Counted from the stretch's first letter, positions 9,512-18,421 are shown. The stretch is 64,000 nt of DNA from JAGPCK01 sp964535575 (GCA_964535575.1 CAZHTC010000001.1:124001-188000); one strand, 5' to 3'. A program made the numbers and translations. The notes: a model not told the origin generated them from the sequence alone.

Positions 9512-9571
9512 TTTAGCTCAGCGAAGCTAAATCGCAGAAAAACTTTAAACTTTAAACAAGAAACTTTAAAC
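9512..9571. repeat. Inverted repeat plus three ACTTTAAAC direct repeats
   Basis: TTTAGCT at 9512-9518 and AGCTAAA at 9525-9531 form a 7-bp stem with a 6-base loop. Next to it ACTTTAAAC occurs three times (9542-9550, 9549-9557, 9563-9571), the last ending at the stop codon of the Asp-box gene. The block fills the gap between that gene and the MFS gene. It resembles low-complexity intergenic repeats rather than a standard terminator. Confidence 0.5.
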
Positions 9572-10624
9572 CTAATAAATGAGTTTACCGATTCTTCCCT
9601 TACCCCCTGCAAAAAAAACGGCCTTGCCTTTTTTGGCCTTGCGGACAACATGAAAACCGTCTCCGATTTTCGAAAATCGAAATTCCTTTGTTTGACCGTT
9701 AATCTGTCTAAAATGCCCTACTTCCGTACATGACGTACCTGTGACAATAACCATATCCGTTACAACAACTTCAATAGAGGATTTATAACCATGCGATACC
9801 TCATAATAATTCTCAACCAACTCCACAGGATCAAGCAAATTGTACTCAAAACTATATGGTCTAAATGCCGTATCTTGTTCATAATCCCCTCCGGCAAAAA
9901 GCCAATGCTTATTTGATCGCGCCAGTGAAAAAGCGCCTTGGCTAGGAATTCCCATCCTTGAAAAACTCAACCGATACTCTTTCCAGGTTTTATTTTTGGC
10001 GGCTTTATGATAAAAAGCCGACCTCGCTCCGCCCGTAACAAATCCAAATCCGGTTTTACCCCAACACCTCAAACTCGTTCCGCTGGCCGCAAACACCGCC
10101 TCGCTATCTAAAGCCATGGGGCAAGCTGCTGTATCCCAAAGCTTCCAGGTATCCCCTCCATCTTTCGTTTCCAGCAACACAAAATGCCCGTTTATGGGGT
10201 CGCCCACCATCATTCCCCGTTTATCATCCCAAAAATCCATGGCATCCAAAAACATTTCGGGTCGTTCATCTTTAAAAACCAATTTCCAGGTTTTGCCCCC
10301 ATCTACTGTTTTTAAAATAACGGCCGGGGTGCCACTGGCCATAATCACCGCCCGGTTTTTATCAAAAGCTTCAATATCCCGGAAATCTGATGTTGAGAAA
10401 CCCGGAACTTTAACCCAGATCCAGGTCTTCCCCCCATCCACCGACCGGCCCACGGTACCTTTGCTTCCGCTCACCCACACCACCTCATCGGTAACCACCG
10501 ACAAGCCTCTGAAACTGCAATTGACTTGGCTTGAGTCAATTAACTCAATTTTAGCCTGCCCTAACAACCGTAAGGGAGCTGAAATAATCAGCAAGAATAA
10601 ATAAATAGTTAAAAGTCGAAACAT
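9572..10624 (-). CDS. Secreted Asp-box (BNR/YCF48-like) beta-propeller protein
   Basis: The 350-residue protein starts with a signal peptide (to about residue 22, LRLLGQ). It then shows at least three Asp-box turns of the form S-x-D-x-G-x-T-W (SVDGGKTWIWV, TVDGGKTWKLV, TKDGGDTWKLW), each preceded by a beta-strand block such as DEVVWVSGSKGTVG. This is the layout of YCF48/BNR propellers. In photosynthetic organisms YCF48 helps photosystem II assembly; in Bacteroidota such proteins are exported and of unknown role, probably binding or scaffolding. No catalytic sialidase set is visible. It is divergent from rpsL. Confidence 0.75.
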   Translation of the reverse strand: MFRLLTIYLFLLIISAPLRLLGQAKIELIDSSQVNCSFRGLSVVTDEVVWVSGSKGTVGRSVDGGKTWIWVKVPGFSTSDFRDIEAFDKNRAVIMASGTPAVILKTVDGGKTWKLVFKDERPEMFLDAMDFWDDKRGMMVGDPINGHFVLLETKDGGDTWKLWDTAACPMALDSEAVFAASGTSLRCWGKTGFGFVTGGARSAFYHKAAKNKTWKEYRLSFSRMGIPSQGAFSLARSNKHWLFAGGDYEQDTAFRPYSFEYNLLDPVELVENYYEVSHGYKSSIEVVVTDMVIVTGTSCTEVGHFRQINGQTKEFRFSKIGDGFHVVRKAKKGKAVFFAGGKGRIGKLIY

Positions 10625-10751
10625 AGCTCTTGTGGTTTAGAATTAAAGACTTACTTTCGCGTCCCTTTTGAGCACCAAACATAAAGCAAAAGTGTTTGAT
10701 TCCAAGAGATTAGGGCGGGGTGAAAAAATTTAAAGATTTATTCTCAATCTC

Positions 10752-10782
10752 TTGTAAATATGTTTTACTCCCCTTACCTTTG
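10752..10782 (+). promoter_or_regulatory. Candidate promoter of the str/S10/spc/alpha ribosomal cluster
   Basis: TACCTTTG at 10775-10782 matches the Bacteroidota -7 box; TTG at 10752-10754 lies 20 bases upstream as a partial -33 box. The bases after the -7 box read CCGTCCCAATTT, part of a motif shared with the tRNA/tuf and rpsU promoters. A second weaker sequence, TTACTTTCGCGTCCC near 10651, could be an upstream promoter. The rpsL ATG follows 36 bases later. Confidence 0.65.
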
Positions 10783-10818
10783 CCGTCCCAATTTCGAAAA
10801 GTTTTGCATTAAAAAGTT

Positions 10819-11226
10819 ATGCCAACCATACAACAACTTGTAAGAAAAGGTCGCAGCACCCCCGAGTGGAAGAGCAAGTCTCCGGCCCTCGATTCATGCC
10901 CACAGCGCAGAGGTGTTTGCACCCGTGTTTATACTACTACGCCAAAGAAGCCTAATTCGGCTATGCGTAAGGTAGCCCGTGTAAGGCTCACCAATAAGAA
11001 TGAGGTGAATGCCTACATTCCGGGTGAAGGCCATAACCTTCAGGAACACTCGATTGTGCTGGTGCGTGGCGGAAGGGTAAAAGACCTTCCGGGAGTACGT
11101 TACCACATTGTTCGGGGCGCCCTGGATACAGCCGGAGTGGAAGGCAGAAACCAAAGAAGATCAAAATACGGTACTAAAAAACCTAAGGCAGGAGCAGCAG
11201 CTGCACCGGCTAAAGGCAAAAAATAA
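10819..11226 (+). CDS. rpsL: 30S ribosomal protein uS12
   Basis: The 135-residue protein has the full uS12 fold, with TTPKKPNSAMRK and GGRVKDLPGVRYHIVRG forming the two decoding-centre loops. The lysines at the classical streptomycin-resistance sites (K43 and K88 in E. coli numbering) are wild type, so no rpsL-based resistance is expected. The tail is longer than in E. coli and rich in Ala, Pro and Lys (AGAAAAPAKGKK). It is the first gene of the ribosomal cluster; rpsG follows after 15 bases. Confidence 0.97.
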   Translation: MPTIQQLVRKGRSTPEWKSKSPALDSCPQRRGVCTRVYTTTPKKPNSAMRKVARVRLTNKNEVNAYIPGEGHNLQEHSIVLVRGGRVKDLPGVRYHIVRGALDTAGVEGRNQRRSKYGTKKPKAGAAAAPAKGKK

Positions 11227-11241
11227 TCGCATAGCAGTAAG

Positions 11242-11709
11242 ATGAGAAAGTCGAGAGCTAAAAAAAGAATTTTGTCACCCGATCCTAAGTTTAGCGATGT
11301 GCTGGTGACCCGTTTCGTAAATAACATGATGTGGCAGGGTAAAAAAACCACTGCCTTTTCTGTATTCTACGGGGCCCTGGATATTGTTGAGAAAAAAACA
11401 CAGGAGCGCGGTATTGATGTTTGGAAAAAAGCATTGAACAACGTAATGCCTACCGTTGAGGTAAAGGCAAGACGTGTGGGTGGTGCCACCTTCCAGATTC
11501 CAATGGAAGTTCCGGCTGACAGAAGAATAGCCGTTGGGATGAAATGGATGATTAACTACGCCCGTTCGCGCAACGAAAAATCAATGGCCGAAAAATTAGC
11601 CGGAGAAATTGTAGCTGCTTCAAAAGGGGAAGGTGCTTCTGTAAAGAAGAAAGACGATACCCACAAAATGGCTGAAGCAAACAAAGCCTTCTCACACTTT
11701 AGAGTATAA
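11242..11709 (+). CDS. rpsG: 30S ribosomal protein uS7
   Basis: The 155-residue protein carries uS7 landmarks such as RVGGATFQIPMEV and the C-terminal MAEANKAFSHFRV. uS7 nucleates assembly of the 3' major domain of 16S rRNA and contacts the E-site tRNA. Its length is normal. It sits between rpsL and fusA with gaps of 15 and 16 bases, the classical str order. Confidence 0.97.
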   Translation: MRKSRAKKRILSPDPKFSDVLVTRFVNNMMWQGKKTTAFSVFYGALDIVEKKTQERGIDVWKKALNNVMPTVEVKARRVGGATFQIPMEVPADRRIAVGMKWMINYARSRNEKSMAEKLAGEIVAASKGEGASVKKKDDTHKMAEANKAFSHFRV

Positions 11710-11725
11710 GAACGAGGAATAAGAA

Positions 11726-13831
11726 ATGTCAAGAGACTTAAAATATACACGTAATATTGGAATTGCAGCTCATATTGATGCGGGTAAAACCACAACAACT
11801 GAGCGTATTTTATACTATGCCGGGGTAAATCACAAAATAGGTGAAGTACACGATGGTGCTGCTACCATGGACTGGATGGTTCAGGAGCAGGAACGCGGTA
11901 TCACCATTACTTCGGCCGCTACTACCGTATTCTGGAAATACCGCGATAATCAATACCATATTAATATTATTGATACCCCCGGCCACGTAGACTTTACCGT
12001 TGAGGTAAACCGTTCACTGCGCGTATTGGACGGGTTGGTGTTCTTATTCTCTGCAGTTGACGGAGTAGAACCACAGTCGGAAACCAACTGGCGTCTGGCT
12101 AATAACTACAATGTTGCCCGTATTGGATTCGTAAATAAAATGGATCGTGCCGGTGCCGACTTCTTAAACGTAGTAAAACAGGTTAAAGAAATGCTGGGCA
12201 GCAATGCCGTTCCGCTTCAGTTACCTTTAGGTGCCGAAGATAATTTCCGTGGAGTAATTGACCTTATCAATTTCCGTGGAATGGTTTGGAACGAAGCCGA
12301 CAAAGGAATGACTTATGAAGTAGTTCCGATTCCGGAAGATATGCTGGAGGAAGCTACTCAATACCGTGAAAAACTGCTCGAAGCTGTATCTGAATTTGAT
12401 GATACGCTGATGGAGAAGTTTTTTGATGATCCTACTTCTATTTCAGAACGCGAAATTCTGGATGCATTGCGTAAAGCAACCGTGGCTATGAAAATAGTTC
12501 CTATGGTTTGCGGCTCTTCATTCAAAAATAAAGGTGTTCAAACCATGCTTGATTTGGTAATGGAATTATTGCCAAGTCCTATGGATAAAGAACATATTAC
12601 CGGAACTAACCCTGATACAGGCGAAGCTGTTGAAAGACACCCTTCATACAATGAACCGTTCACTGCACTTGCATTTAAGATTGCTACCGACCCATATGTT
12701 GGACGTTTAGCCTTTATGCGCGCTTACTCTGGTAAACTTGATGCAGGTTCTTACGTGCTTAATACCCGTAGTGGTAACAAAGAGCGTATATCACGTATTT
12801 TCCAGATGCACGCCAATAAGCAAAATCCTATTGAGTCACTGGGTGCCGGAGACATTGGTGCTGCAGTAGGCTTTAAAGATATTCGTACGGGAGATACCCT
12901 GTGTGATGAAAAGAACCCGATTGTACTTGAAGCAATGGACTTCCCTGATCCTGTAATTGGTTTAGCGATAGAGCCAAAAACTCAGGCCGACTCTGATAAA
13001 CTCGGAACATCTTTAGCTAAACTGGCCGAAGAAGATCCTACTTTCCGTGTGAAAACAGATGAAGATACCGGGCAAACCGTTATCTCAGGGATGGGTGAAT
13101 TACACCTTGAGATTATCGTTGACCGCTTAAGACGTGAATTTAAAGTAGAGTGTAACCAGGGAGCTCCTCAGGTTGCCTATAAAGAAGCAATTACCAAAAA
13201 TGTTGAGCACCGCGAAGTGTACAAAAAACAAACCGGTGGTCGTGGTAAATTTGCCGATATTCAATTTGAATTATTACCGGGTAACCCTGAAAAACCGGGA
13301 CTCGAATTTGTAAATGAAATTGTGGGTGGTTCAATTCCCCGTGAATTTATTCCATCTGTTCAAAAAGGATTTGATTCTGCTATGACCAATGGTGTTTTAG
13401 CAGGATATCCAGTTGACAGTATAAAAGTTCGTTTGTTTGACGGATCTTACCACCCTGTCGATTCAGACTCATTCTCTTTTGAAATGGCTGCCAAGATTGC
13501 ATTTAAAGAAGCTTGCCGCAAGGCCGGTCCGGTGCTGCTTGAGCCTATTATGAAAGTAGAAGTACTGACCCCAGAAGAAAATATGGGTGACGTAATTGGT
13601 GACCTGAACAAGCGCAGGGGTATGATGGAAGGGATGGATACGCGTGCAGGTTCACAGGTAATTAAAGCAAAAGTTCCCCTCGGAGAAATGTTTGGATACG
13701 TAACCACTTTACGTACCATCACTTCAGGTCGTGCAACATCTACTATGGAGTTTTCGCATTATGCCGAAACACCAAAAATGATTGCCGATGAGGTATTAGC
13801 TAAAGTAAACGGTAAAGCAGCAAAAGCTTAA
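11726..13831 (+). CDS. fusA: Translation elongation factor G
   Basis: The 701-residue GTPase shows G1 AHIDAGKTTTTERIL, G3 DTPGHVDF and G4 NKMDRAGAD, followed by domains II-V; domain V includes GDVIGDLNKRRG. It drives mRNA-tRNA translocation and, with RRF, ribosome recycling. A GAGG stretch precedes the ATG. It lies between rpsG and rpsJ; note that tuf is not in this str cluster but lies with the tRNA genes near 50 kb. Length and motifs fit canonical EF-G. Confidence 0.97.
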   Translation: MSRDLKYTRNIGIAAHIDAGKTTTTERILYYAGVNHKIGEVHDGAATMDWMVQEQERGITITSAATTVFWKYRDNQYHINIIDTPGHVDFTVEVNRSLRVLDGLVFLFSAVDGVEPQSETNWRLANNYNVARIGFVNKMDRAGADFLNVVKQVKEMLGSNAVPLQLPLGAEDNFRGVIDLINFRGMVWNEADKGMTYEVVPIPEDMLEEATQYREKLLEAVSEFDDTLMEKFFDDPTSISEREILDALRKATVAMKIVPMVCGSSFKNKGVQTMLDLVMELLPSPMDKEHITGTNPDTGEAVERHPSYNEPFTALAFKIATDPYVGRLAFMRAYSGKLDAGSYVLNTRSGNKERISRIFQMHANKQNPIESLGAGDIGAAVGFKDIRTGDTLCDEKNPIVLEAMDFPDPVIGLAIEPKTQADSDKLGTSLAKLAEEDPTFRVKTDEDTGQTVISGMGELHLEIIVDRLRREFKVECNQGAPQVAYKEAITKNVEHREVYKKQTGGRGKFADIQFELLPGNPEKPGLEFVNEIVGGSIPREFIPSVQKGFDSAMTNGVLAGYPVDSIKVRLFDGSYHPVDSDSFSFEMAAKIAFKEACRKAGPVLLEPIMKVEVLTPEENMGDVIGDLNKRRGMMEGMDTRAGSQVIKAKVPLGEMFGYVTTLRTITSGRATSTMEFSHYAETPKMIADEVLAKVNGKAAKA

Positions 13832-13835
13832 TAAA

Positions 13836-14144
13836 ATGGTTAGCCAGAAGATTAGAATTAAATTAAAGTCATTCGATTACAACCTCGTTGACAAAAGTGC
13901 GGAGAAAATCGTTCGTACAGTTAAATCAACCGGTGCTGTGGTAAGCGGACCCATTCCGTTGCCAACAGAGAAGAAGATTTACACAGTACTTCGTTCACCT
14001 CACGTAAACAAGAAAGCCAGAGAACAATTCCAATTGTGCTCTTATAAGAGGCTTCTTGACATTTACAGTTCAACTGCCAAAACAGTTGATGCATTAATGA
14101 AACTGGAATTGCCCAGCGGTGTTGACGTAGAAATTAAAGTTTGA
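13836..14144 (+). CDS. rpsJ: 30S ribosomal protein uS10 (NusE)
   Basis: The 102-residue protein matches uS10 in length and in KIRIKLKSFDYNLVDKSAEKIV and SGPIPLPTEKKIYTVLRSPHV. Besides its place in the 30S head, uS10 acts as NusE, linking the NusG-bound polymerase to the ribosome. It starts 4 bases after fusA and its TGA is 2 bases from the rplC ATG. Confidence 0.97.
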   Translation: MVSQKIRIKLKSFDYNLVDKSAEKIVRTVKSTGAVVSGPIPLPTEKKIYTVLRSPHVNKKAREQFQLCSYKRLLDIYSSTAKTVDALMKLELPSGVDVEIKV

Positions 14145-14146
14145 TC

Positions 14147-14764
14147 ATGTCAGGTATCATAGGTAAAAAAATAGGAATGACCAGCATTTACGACAAAAAC
14201 GGTAAGGCAGTAGCCTGCACCGTAGTTGAAGCTGGCCCATGCGTAGTCACTCAGGTAAAAAATGGCGAAACGGACGGATATAATGCCATCCAGCTTGCAT
14301 TTGGTGACCGCAAAGAGAAAAATACTCCAAAAGCAATTATGGGTCATATGAAAAAAGCCAATAGCGGACCAAAATCCAAAATGGCTGAATTCAAAGGATT
14401 CGAAAATCCGTTAAACCTTGGAGACACCATTACAGTTGACATTTTTGCCGAAGGCGAATTTGTGGATGTAGTAGGTACAACCAAAGGAAAAGGATTTCAG
14501 GGCGTAGTTAAGCGTCATGGATTTAGCGGTGTGGGCGGAAACACTCACGGCCAGCATGACCGTCAGCGTGCTCCGGGATCAATCGGAGCATCCTCATTTC
14601 CTTCAAAAGTATTTAAAGGAATGCGCATGGCAGGACGTACGGGTGGTGCAAGAGTAAAGAAAACAAACCTCGAAATTATTAAGGTTATCAAGGATCAGAA
14701 CCTTCTCGTAGTAAAAGGTGCTGTTCCCGGTCCTAAAGGTTCATTTGTATTAGTTGAAAAGTAA
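14147..14764 (+). CDS. rplC: 50S ribosomal protein uL3
   Basis: From the ATG at 14147 the product has 205 residues beginning MSGIIGKKIGMTSIY. A TTG six bases upstream is in frame but lies inside the rpsJ stop region and adds only two residues, so the ATG is preferred. GGNTHGQHDRQRAPGSIGAS is the long extension that reaches the peptidyl-transferase centre and carries the glutamine methylated in other bacteria. uL3 is one of the first proteins to bind 23S rRNA. Confidence 0.96.
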   Translation: MSGIIGKKIGMTSIYDKNGKAVACTVVEAGPCVVTQVKNGETDGYNAIQLAFGDRKEKNTPKAIMGHMKKANSGPKSKMAEFKGFENPLNLGDTITVDIFAEGEFVDVVGTTKGKGFQGVVKRHGFSGVGGNTHGQHDRQRAPGSIGASSFPSKVFKGMRMAGRTGGARVKKTNLEIIKVIKDQNLLVVKGAVPGPKGSFVLVEK

Positions 14765-14765
14765 G

Positions 14766-15395
14766 ATGGAATTAGCCGTATTAAACACACAGGGAAACGA
14801 AACAGGCCGCAAGGTGAAGCTTACCGAGGAAGTGTTCTCGGTAGAGCCGAATGACCATGCTATATGGCTTGACGTAAAACAGTTTCTTGCCAACAAACGT
14901 CAGGGAACTCATAAAGCAAAAGAAAAAAGCGAAGTAAGCGGTTCAACTAAAAAATTGCATCGCCAAAAAGGAACCGGTGGTTCGCGTAAAGGAAGTATCA
15001 AAAGCGGTACTTTTGTAGGCGGAGCCCGTATCCATGGCCCTCGTCCCCGTGATTACAGTTTTAAACTGAATAAAAAATTAAAGCAGGTTGCCCGTAAATC
15101 AGCCCTCAGCTATAAAGCCAAAGAGAACAACATTATTGTTCTGGAGGATTTTGCACTGAATACTCCAAAAACCAAAGAATATATCAGCATTCTGGAAAAC
15201 CTGAAGCTGAATGATTCGAAAACGCTGATGGTAGTATCTGATTACAACAAAAACCTGTACCTCTCCAGCCGGAACCTGGCTAAAGCCCGTGTAATGAAAG
15301 CTGCGGATCTCAACACCTATGAGATCATGAATGCTAAAAACGTAATTCTGCTCGAGAACTCTGTTAAAGCAATTGAAGAAACATTAAATAAGTAA
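14766..15395 (+). CDS. rplD: 50S ribosomal protein uL4
   Basis: The 209-residue protein starts at the ATG at 14766, one base after the rplC stop; an upstream in-frame TTG lies inside rplC and is not preferred. The exit-tunnel loop (RQKGTGGSRKGSIKSGTFVG) is intact, the region where macrolide-resistance changes occur. In E. coli uL4 also represses the S10 operon; no equivalent leader was recognised here. Confidence 0.95.
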   Translation: MELAVLNTQGNETGRKVKLTEEVFSVEPNDHAIWLDVKQFLANKRQGTHKAKEKSEVSGSTKKLHRQKGTGGSRKGSIKSGTFVGGARIHGPRPRDYSFKLNKKLKQVARKSALSYKAKENNIIVLEDFALNTPKTKEYISILENLKLNDSKTLMVVSDYNKNLYLSSRNLAKARVMKAADLNTYEIMNAKNVILLENSVKAIEETLNK

Positions 15396-15398
15396 GCA

Positions 15399-15689
15399 AT
15401 GAGCGTACTGAAGAAGCCGATAATAACCGAAAAAATGACTGCCTTAACTGATAAGTTAAAGCAATACGGTTTCATCGTTGATAAACTGGCTACAAAAACA
15501 CAGATTAAATCTGAAATTGAAAAGATGTACAATGTGAATGTTGCCACTATCAGCACCCTGATTCACGCAGGAAAAAACAAAACCCGTTTCACCCGCAAAG
15601 GGTTGTCGGTGGGCAGAAAACCTGCCTATAAAAAAGCGATTGTTACACTTAAAGAAGGTCAGGTAATTGACTTTTTTGAAAACGTATAA
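15399..15689 (+). CDS. rplW: 50S ribosomal protein uL23
   Basis: This 96-residue protein has the uL23 start KKPIITEKMTALTDK and the loop GKNKTRFTRKGLSVGRKPAYKKAIVTL. It lines the exit of the peptide tunnel and provides the docking site for trigger factor and SRP. It follows rplD by 3 bases and precedes rplB by 7. Confidence 0.96.
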   Translation: MSVLKKPIITEKMTALTDKLKQYGFIVDKLATKTQIKSEIEKMYNVNVATISTLIHAGKNKTRFTRKGLSVGRKPAYKKAIVTLKEGQVIDFFENV

Positions 15690-15696
15690 GTAAGTC

Positions 15697-16521
15697 ATGG
15701 CAGTTAGAAGATTAAGACCAGTAACACCAGGCACCAGGTTCAGAGTTGTAAACTCGTATGAAGAGATTACAACCAATATTCCTGAGAAAAGCCTCACGGT
15801 TCCTGTTAAAAATTCAGGAGGACGTAATAATTCAGGTAAAATGACCATGCGCTATATTGGCGGAGGTCATAAACGTAAATACAGAATTATTGATTTCAAG
15901 CGTAACAAGGTAGACGTAGCTGCTACTGTAAAAACGATTGAATACGACCCAAACCGTTCAGCTTTTATCGCGTTGGTTGAATACACTGACGGAGAAAAAA
16001 GTTATATACTGGCTCCTCAAGGAATTAAAGTAGGACAAAGCATTATGTCGGGTGCCAAAGCAGCCCCCGAAGTAGGAAATGCACTTCCACTTAATGCAAT
16101 TCCGCTGGGAAGTATCATTTACAATATCGAAATGCAACCCGGTCAGGGAGGTAAACTGGCCCGCAGCGCAGGTTCATTTGCACAGTTGCAAAACCGCGAT
16201 GGTAAATACGCCATTGTAAAATTAAGTTCAGGTGAAACCCGCATGATTCTTTCCAACTGTATGGCCTCTATCGGTTCAGTGTCAAATCCTGATCATACCC
16301 TTGAACGTAAGGGTAAGGCAGGAGCAAGCCGCTGGATTGGCCGCAAGCCACGCACCCGTCCTGTAGCTATGAACCCGGTAGATCACCCGATGGGTGGTGG
16401 AGAAGGTCGTGCCTCAGGTGGTCACCCACGCTCACGCAAAGGATTACTTGCTAAAGGATACAAAACACGTCATCCTAAAAAGACAAGTTCTAAATTTATT
16501 ATTGAAAGACGTAAGAAGTAA
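15697..16521 (+). CDS. rplB: 50S ribosomal protein uL2
   Basis: The 274-residue protein has the canonical length. MNPVDHPMGGGEGRASGGHP contains the conserved histidine near the peptidyl-transferase centre, and the basic C terminus ends FIIERRKK. uL2 supports subunit association and tRNA binding. It is preceded by rplW and followed by rpsS after 9 bases. Confidence 0.97.
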   Translation: MAVRRLRPVTPGTRFRVVNSYEEITTNIPEKSLTVPVKNSGGRNNSGKMTMRYIGGGHKRKYRIIDFKRNKVDVAATVKTIEYDPNRSAFIALVEYTDGEKSYILAPQGIKVGQSIMSGAKAAPEVGNALPLNAIPLGSIIYNIEMQPGQGGKLARSAGSFAQLQNRDGKYAIVKLSSGETRMILSNCMASIGSVSNPDHTLERKGKAGASRWIGRKPRTRPVAMNPVDHPMGGGEGRASGGHPRSRKGLLAKGYKTRHPKKTSSKFIIERRKK

Positions 16522-16530
16522 TAAGAAGAT

Positions 16531-16800
16531 ATGGCTCGTTCGCTCAAAAAAGGTCCTTTCGTAGATGTAAAGCTGGAGAAAAAAGTTCTGGCCCAAGCCG
16601 AAAGCAAAAAGAAAGCGGTGATTAAAACATGGTCACGCAGAACCATGATTACTCCCGATTTTGTGGGACAAACTTTTGCCGTTCACAACGGAAATAAGTT
16701 TATCCCAGTATATGTAACTGAGAACATGGTAGGACATAAACTTGGTGAGTTTGCCCCTACCCGCGTATTCAAAGGTCACCCGATTAAGAAAGACAAGTAA
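16531..16800 (+). CDS. rpsS: 30S ribosomal protein uS19
   Basis: The 89-residue protein carries RSLKKGPFVD and GHKLGEFAPTRVFKGH, diagnostic for uS19. It lies in the head of the 30S subunit, forms a complex with uS13 and contacts the A-site finger of 23S rRNA. The next ATG (rplV) begins 2 bases after its stop. Confidence 0.97.
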   Translation: MARSLKKGPFVDVKLEKKVLAQAESKKKAVIKTWSRRTMITPDFVGQTFAVHNGNKFIPVYVTENMVGHKLGEFAPTRVFKGHPIKKDK

Positions 16801-16802
16801 AC

Positions 16803-17189
16803 ATGGAAGCAGTAGCTAAGTTAAAAAATTGCCCCACTTCACCACGCAAAATGCGTTTGCTGGCCGATTTGATTCGTGGCCAGCGTGTGGAGAAAGCTTT
16901 AGGCATACTTAAGTTTAATGCCAAGCAAGATAATGCCATTCGTTTAGAAAAGCTGTTATTATCAGCTATCGCCAACTGGTCGCAAAAAAACGAAGGTTCA
17001 CGCGTGGAGGAAAGTGAACTGATTGTTAAAACAGTTTTCGTTGATATTGCTCCCATGCTTAAACGCATGAGACCCGCCCCTCAGGGAAGAGGATACCGTG
17101 TAAGAAAAAGATCAAATCATGTTACCCTGGTTGTTGACAGCAAGAACCCGGTGAACGCTACAGAAGAAACAACCGCAACTCAAGAGTAA
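16803..17189 (+). CDS. rplV: 50S ribosomal protein uL22
   Basis: The 128-residue protein shows CPTSPRKMRLLADLIRG at the N terminus and the tunnel hairpin MLKRMRPAPQGRGYRVRKRS. The hairpin is uninterrupted, so there is no sign of macrolide-resistance insertions. The last ~15 residues are an extra Thr/Glu-rich tail (NATEETTATQE). Confidence 0.96.
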   Translation: MEAVAKLKNCPTSPRKMRLLADLIRGQRVEKALGILKFNAKQDNAIRLEKLLLSAIANWSQKNEGSRVEESELIVKTVFVDIAPMLKRMRPAPQGRGYRVRKRSNHVTLVVDSKNPVNATEETTATQE

Positions 17190-17198
17190 AAAAGTAAT

Positions 17199-17963
17199 AT
17201 GGGACAAAAAGTAAACCCGATAGCATTAAGACTTGGTATTATCAGAGGCTGGGAAAGCAACTGGTATGGTGGAAAAAATTTCGCTGAGAAACTCATTGAA
17301 GACGAAAAAATCCGCAAGTATCTTTTTGCACGTATTCCTAAAGGTGGTATCTCTAAAATAGTAATTGAGCGCACCATTAAAAGAATTATCATCACGGCTC
17401 ACACCTCCCGCCCCGGTATTGTAATTGGAAAAGGCGGACAGGAAGTTGATAAGATTAAAGAAGAAATTAAAAAGCTTACCAATAAAGACGTTCAGATTAA
17501 CATTTTTGAAATCAAACGTCCGGAGTTGGATGCAAAACTGGTAGGTGATTCAATAGCCGCTCAAATTGAAGGACGCGTTTCTTTTAAGCGTGCCATTAAA
17601 ACAGCCATTGGTTCTACCATGCGCATGGGAGCTGAAGGAATTAAAGTAATTGCCTCTGGTCGTTTGGCCGGTTCAGAAATGGCCCGTACAGAACAGTACA
17701 AAGAAGGACGTACGCCACTGCACACCCTGCGTGCCGATATTGATTATGCCATTTGCGAAGCAAACACCGTTTATGGAAAAATTGGTATCAAAGTATGGAT
17801 TTGCCGGGGCGAAGTTTTCGGAAAACGCGACCTTTCTCCAAACATTGGGATGACTGAAAAAGGCGGACAAGGCGGCAATGCCGGAGGTCCTAAAGGCCGG
17901 GGCGACCACCGCGGAGATCGTGGTGACCGTGGAGGAGATAAAAGAAGATCAAGAAAAAAATAA
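17199..17963 (+). CDS. rpsC: 30S ribosomal protein uS3
   Basis: The 254-residue protein has the KH domain signature GIVIGKGGQEVDKI and the C-terminal uS3 domain with GRLAGSEMARTEQYKEGRTPLHTLRA split by short loops. uS3 lines the mRNA entry channel and has helicase activity there. It ends in an added Gly/Arg/Asp-rich tail (about 30 residues), longer than in E. coli and probably disordered and RNA-binding. Confidence 0.96.
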   Translation: MGQKVNPIALRLGIIRGWESNWYGGKNFAEKLIEDEKIRKYLFARIPKGGISKIVIERTIKRIIITAHTSRPGIVIGKGGQEVDKIKEEIKKLTNKDVQINIFEIKRPELDAKLVGDSIAAQIEGRVSFKRAIKTAIGSTMRMGAEGIKVIASGRLAGSEMARTEQYKEGRTPLHTLRADIDYAICEANTVYGKIGIKVWICRGEVFGKRDLSPNIGMTEKGGQGGNAGGPKGRGDHRGDRGDRGGDKRRSRKK

Positions 17964-17988
17964 TTGAGGTTTCATAAGATTTTATAAG

Positions 17989-18408
17989 ATGTTACAACCA
18001 AAACGTCAAAAGTTCAGAAAGCAACAAAAAGGAAGAGTAAGAGGCCTTGCCACACGTGGCAACAGCATCGAGTTCGGATCATTCGGACTCAAATCTCTTG
18101 AGCCTTCCTTCATCACTTCACGCCAGTTGGAAGCTGCAAGGGTTGCAATCAACCGATTCATGAAAAGAGAAGGTAACGTTTGGATCAGAATATTCCCTGA
18201 CAAACCTATTACCAAGAAACCAGCCGAGGTGCGTATGGGTAAAGGAAAAGGTGCGCCTGAGTACTTTGTAGCTATCGTAAAACCCGGTACCATCATGTTT
18301 GAAGCTGACGGAGTTCCTGTGGCCGTTGCCAGAGAGGCAATGCGCCTGGCCGCACAGAAACTGCCGGTAACAACCCGATTCGTAGTTAGACCTGATTATT
18401 CAGAATAA
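17989..18408 (+). CDS. rplP: 50S ribosomal protein uL16
   Basis: The 139-residue protein begins MLQPKRQKFRKQQKGR and contains KPAEVRMGKGKGAPEYFVA, where the arginine is hydroxylated by YcfD in E. coli. uL16 organises the A-site tRNA acceptor end and is incorporated late in 50S assembly. Length is normal; a 25-base gap separates it from rpsC. Confidence 0.97.
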   Translation: MLQPKRQKFRKQQKGRVRGLATRGNSIEFGSFGLKSLEPSFITSRQLEAARVAINRFMKREGNVWIRIFPDKPITKKPAEVRMGKGKGAPEYFVAIVKPGTIMFEADGVPVAVAREAMRLAAQKLPVTTRFVVRPDYSE

Positions 18409-18421
18409 GGAGAAGCTCAGC

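Noticed and set aside
10116..10604. 162-codon plus-strand frame antisense to the Asp-box gene
   Set aside because: No family features; it mirrors the coding bias of the gene on the other strand.
15456..15848. 130-codon minus-strand frame across rplW and rplB
   Set aside because: It spans two conserved genes on the other strand and has no recognisable domain.
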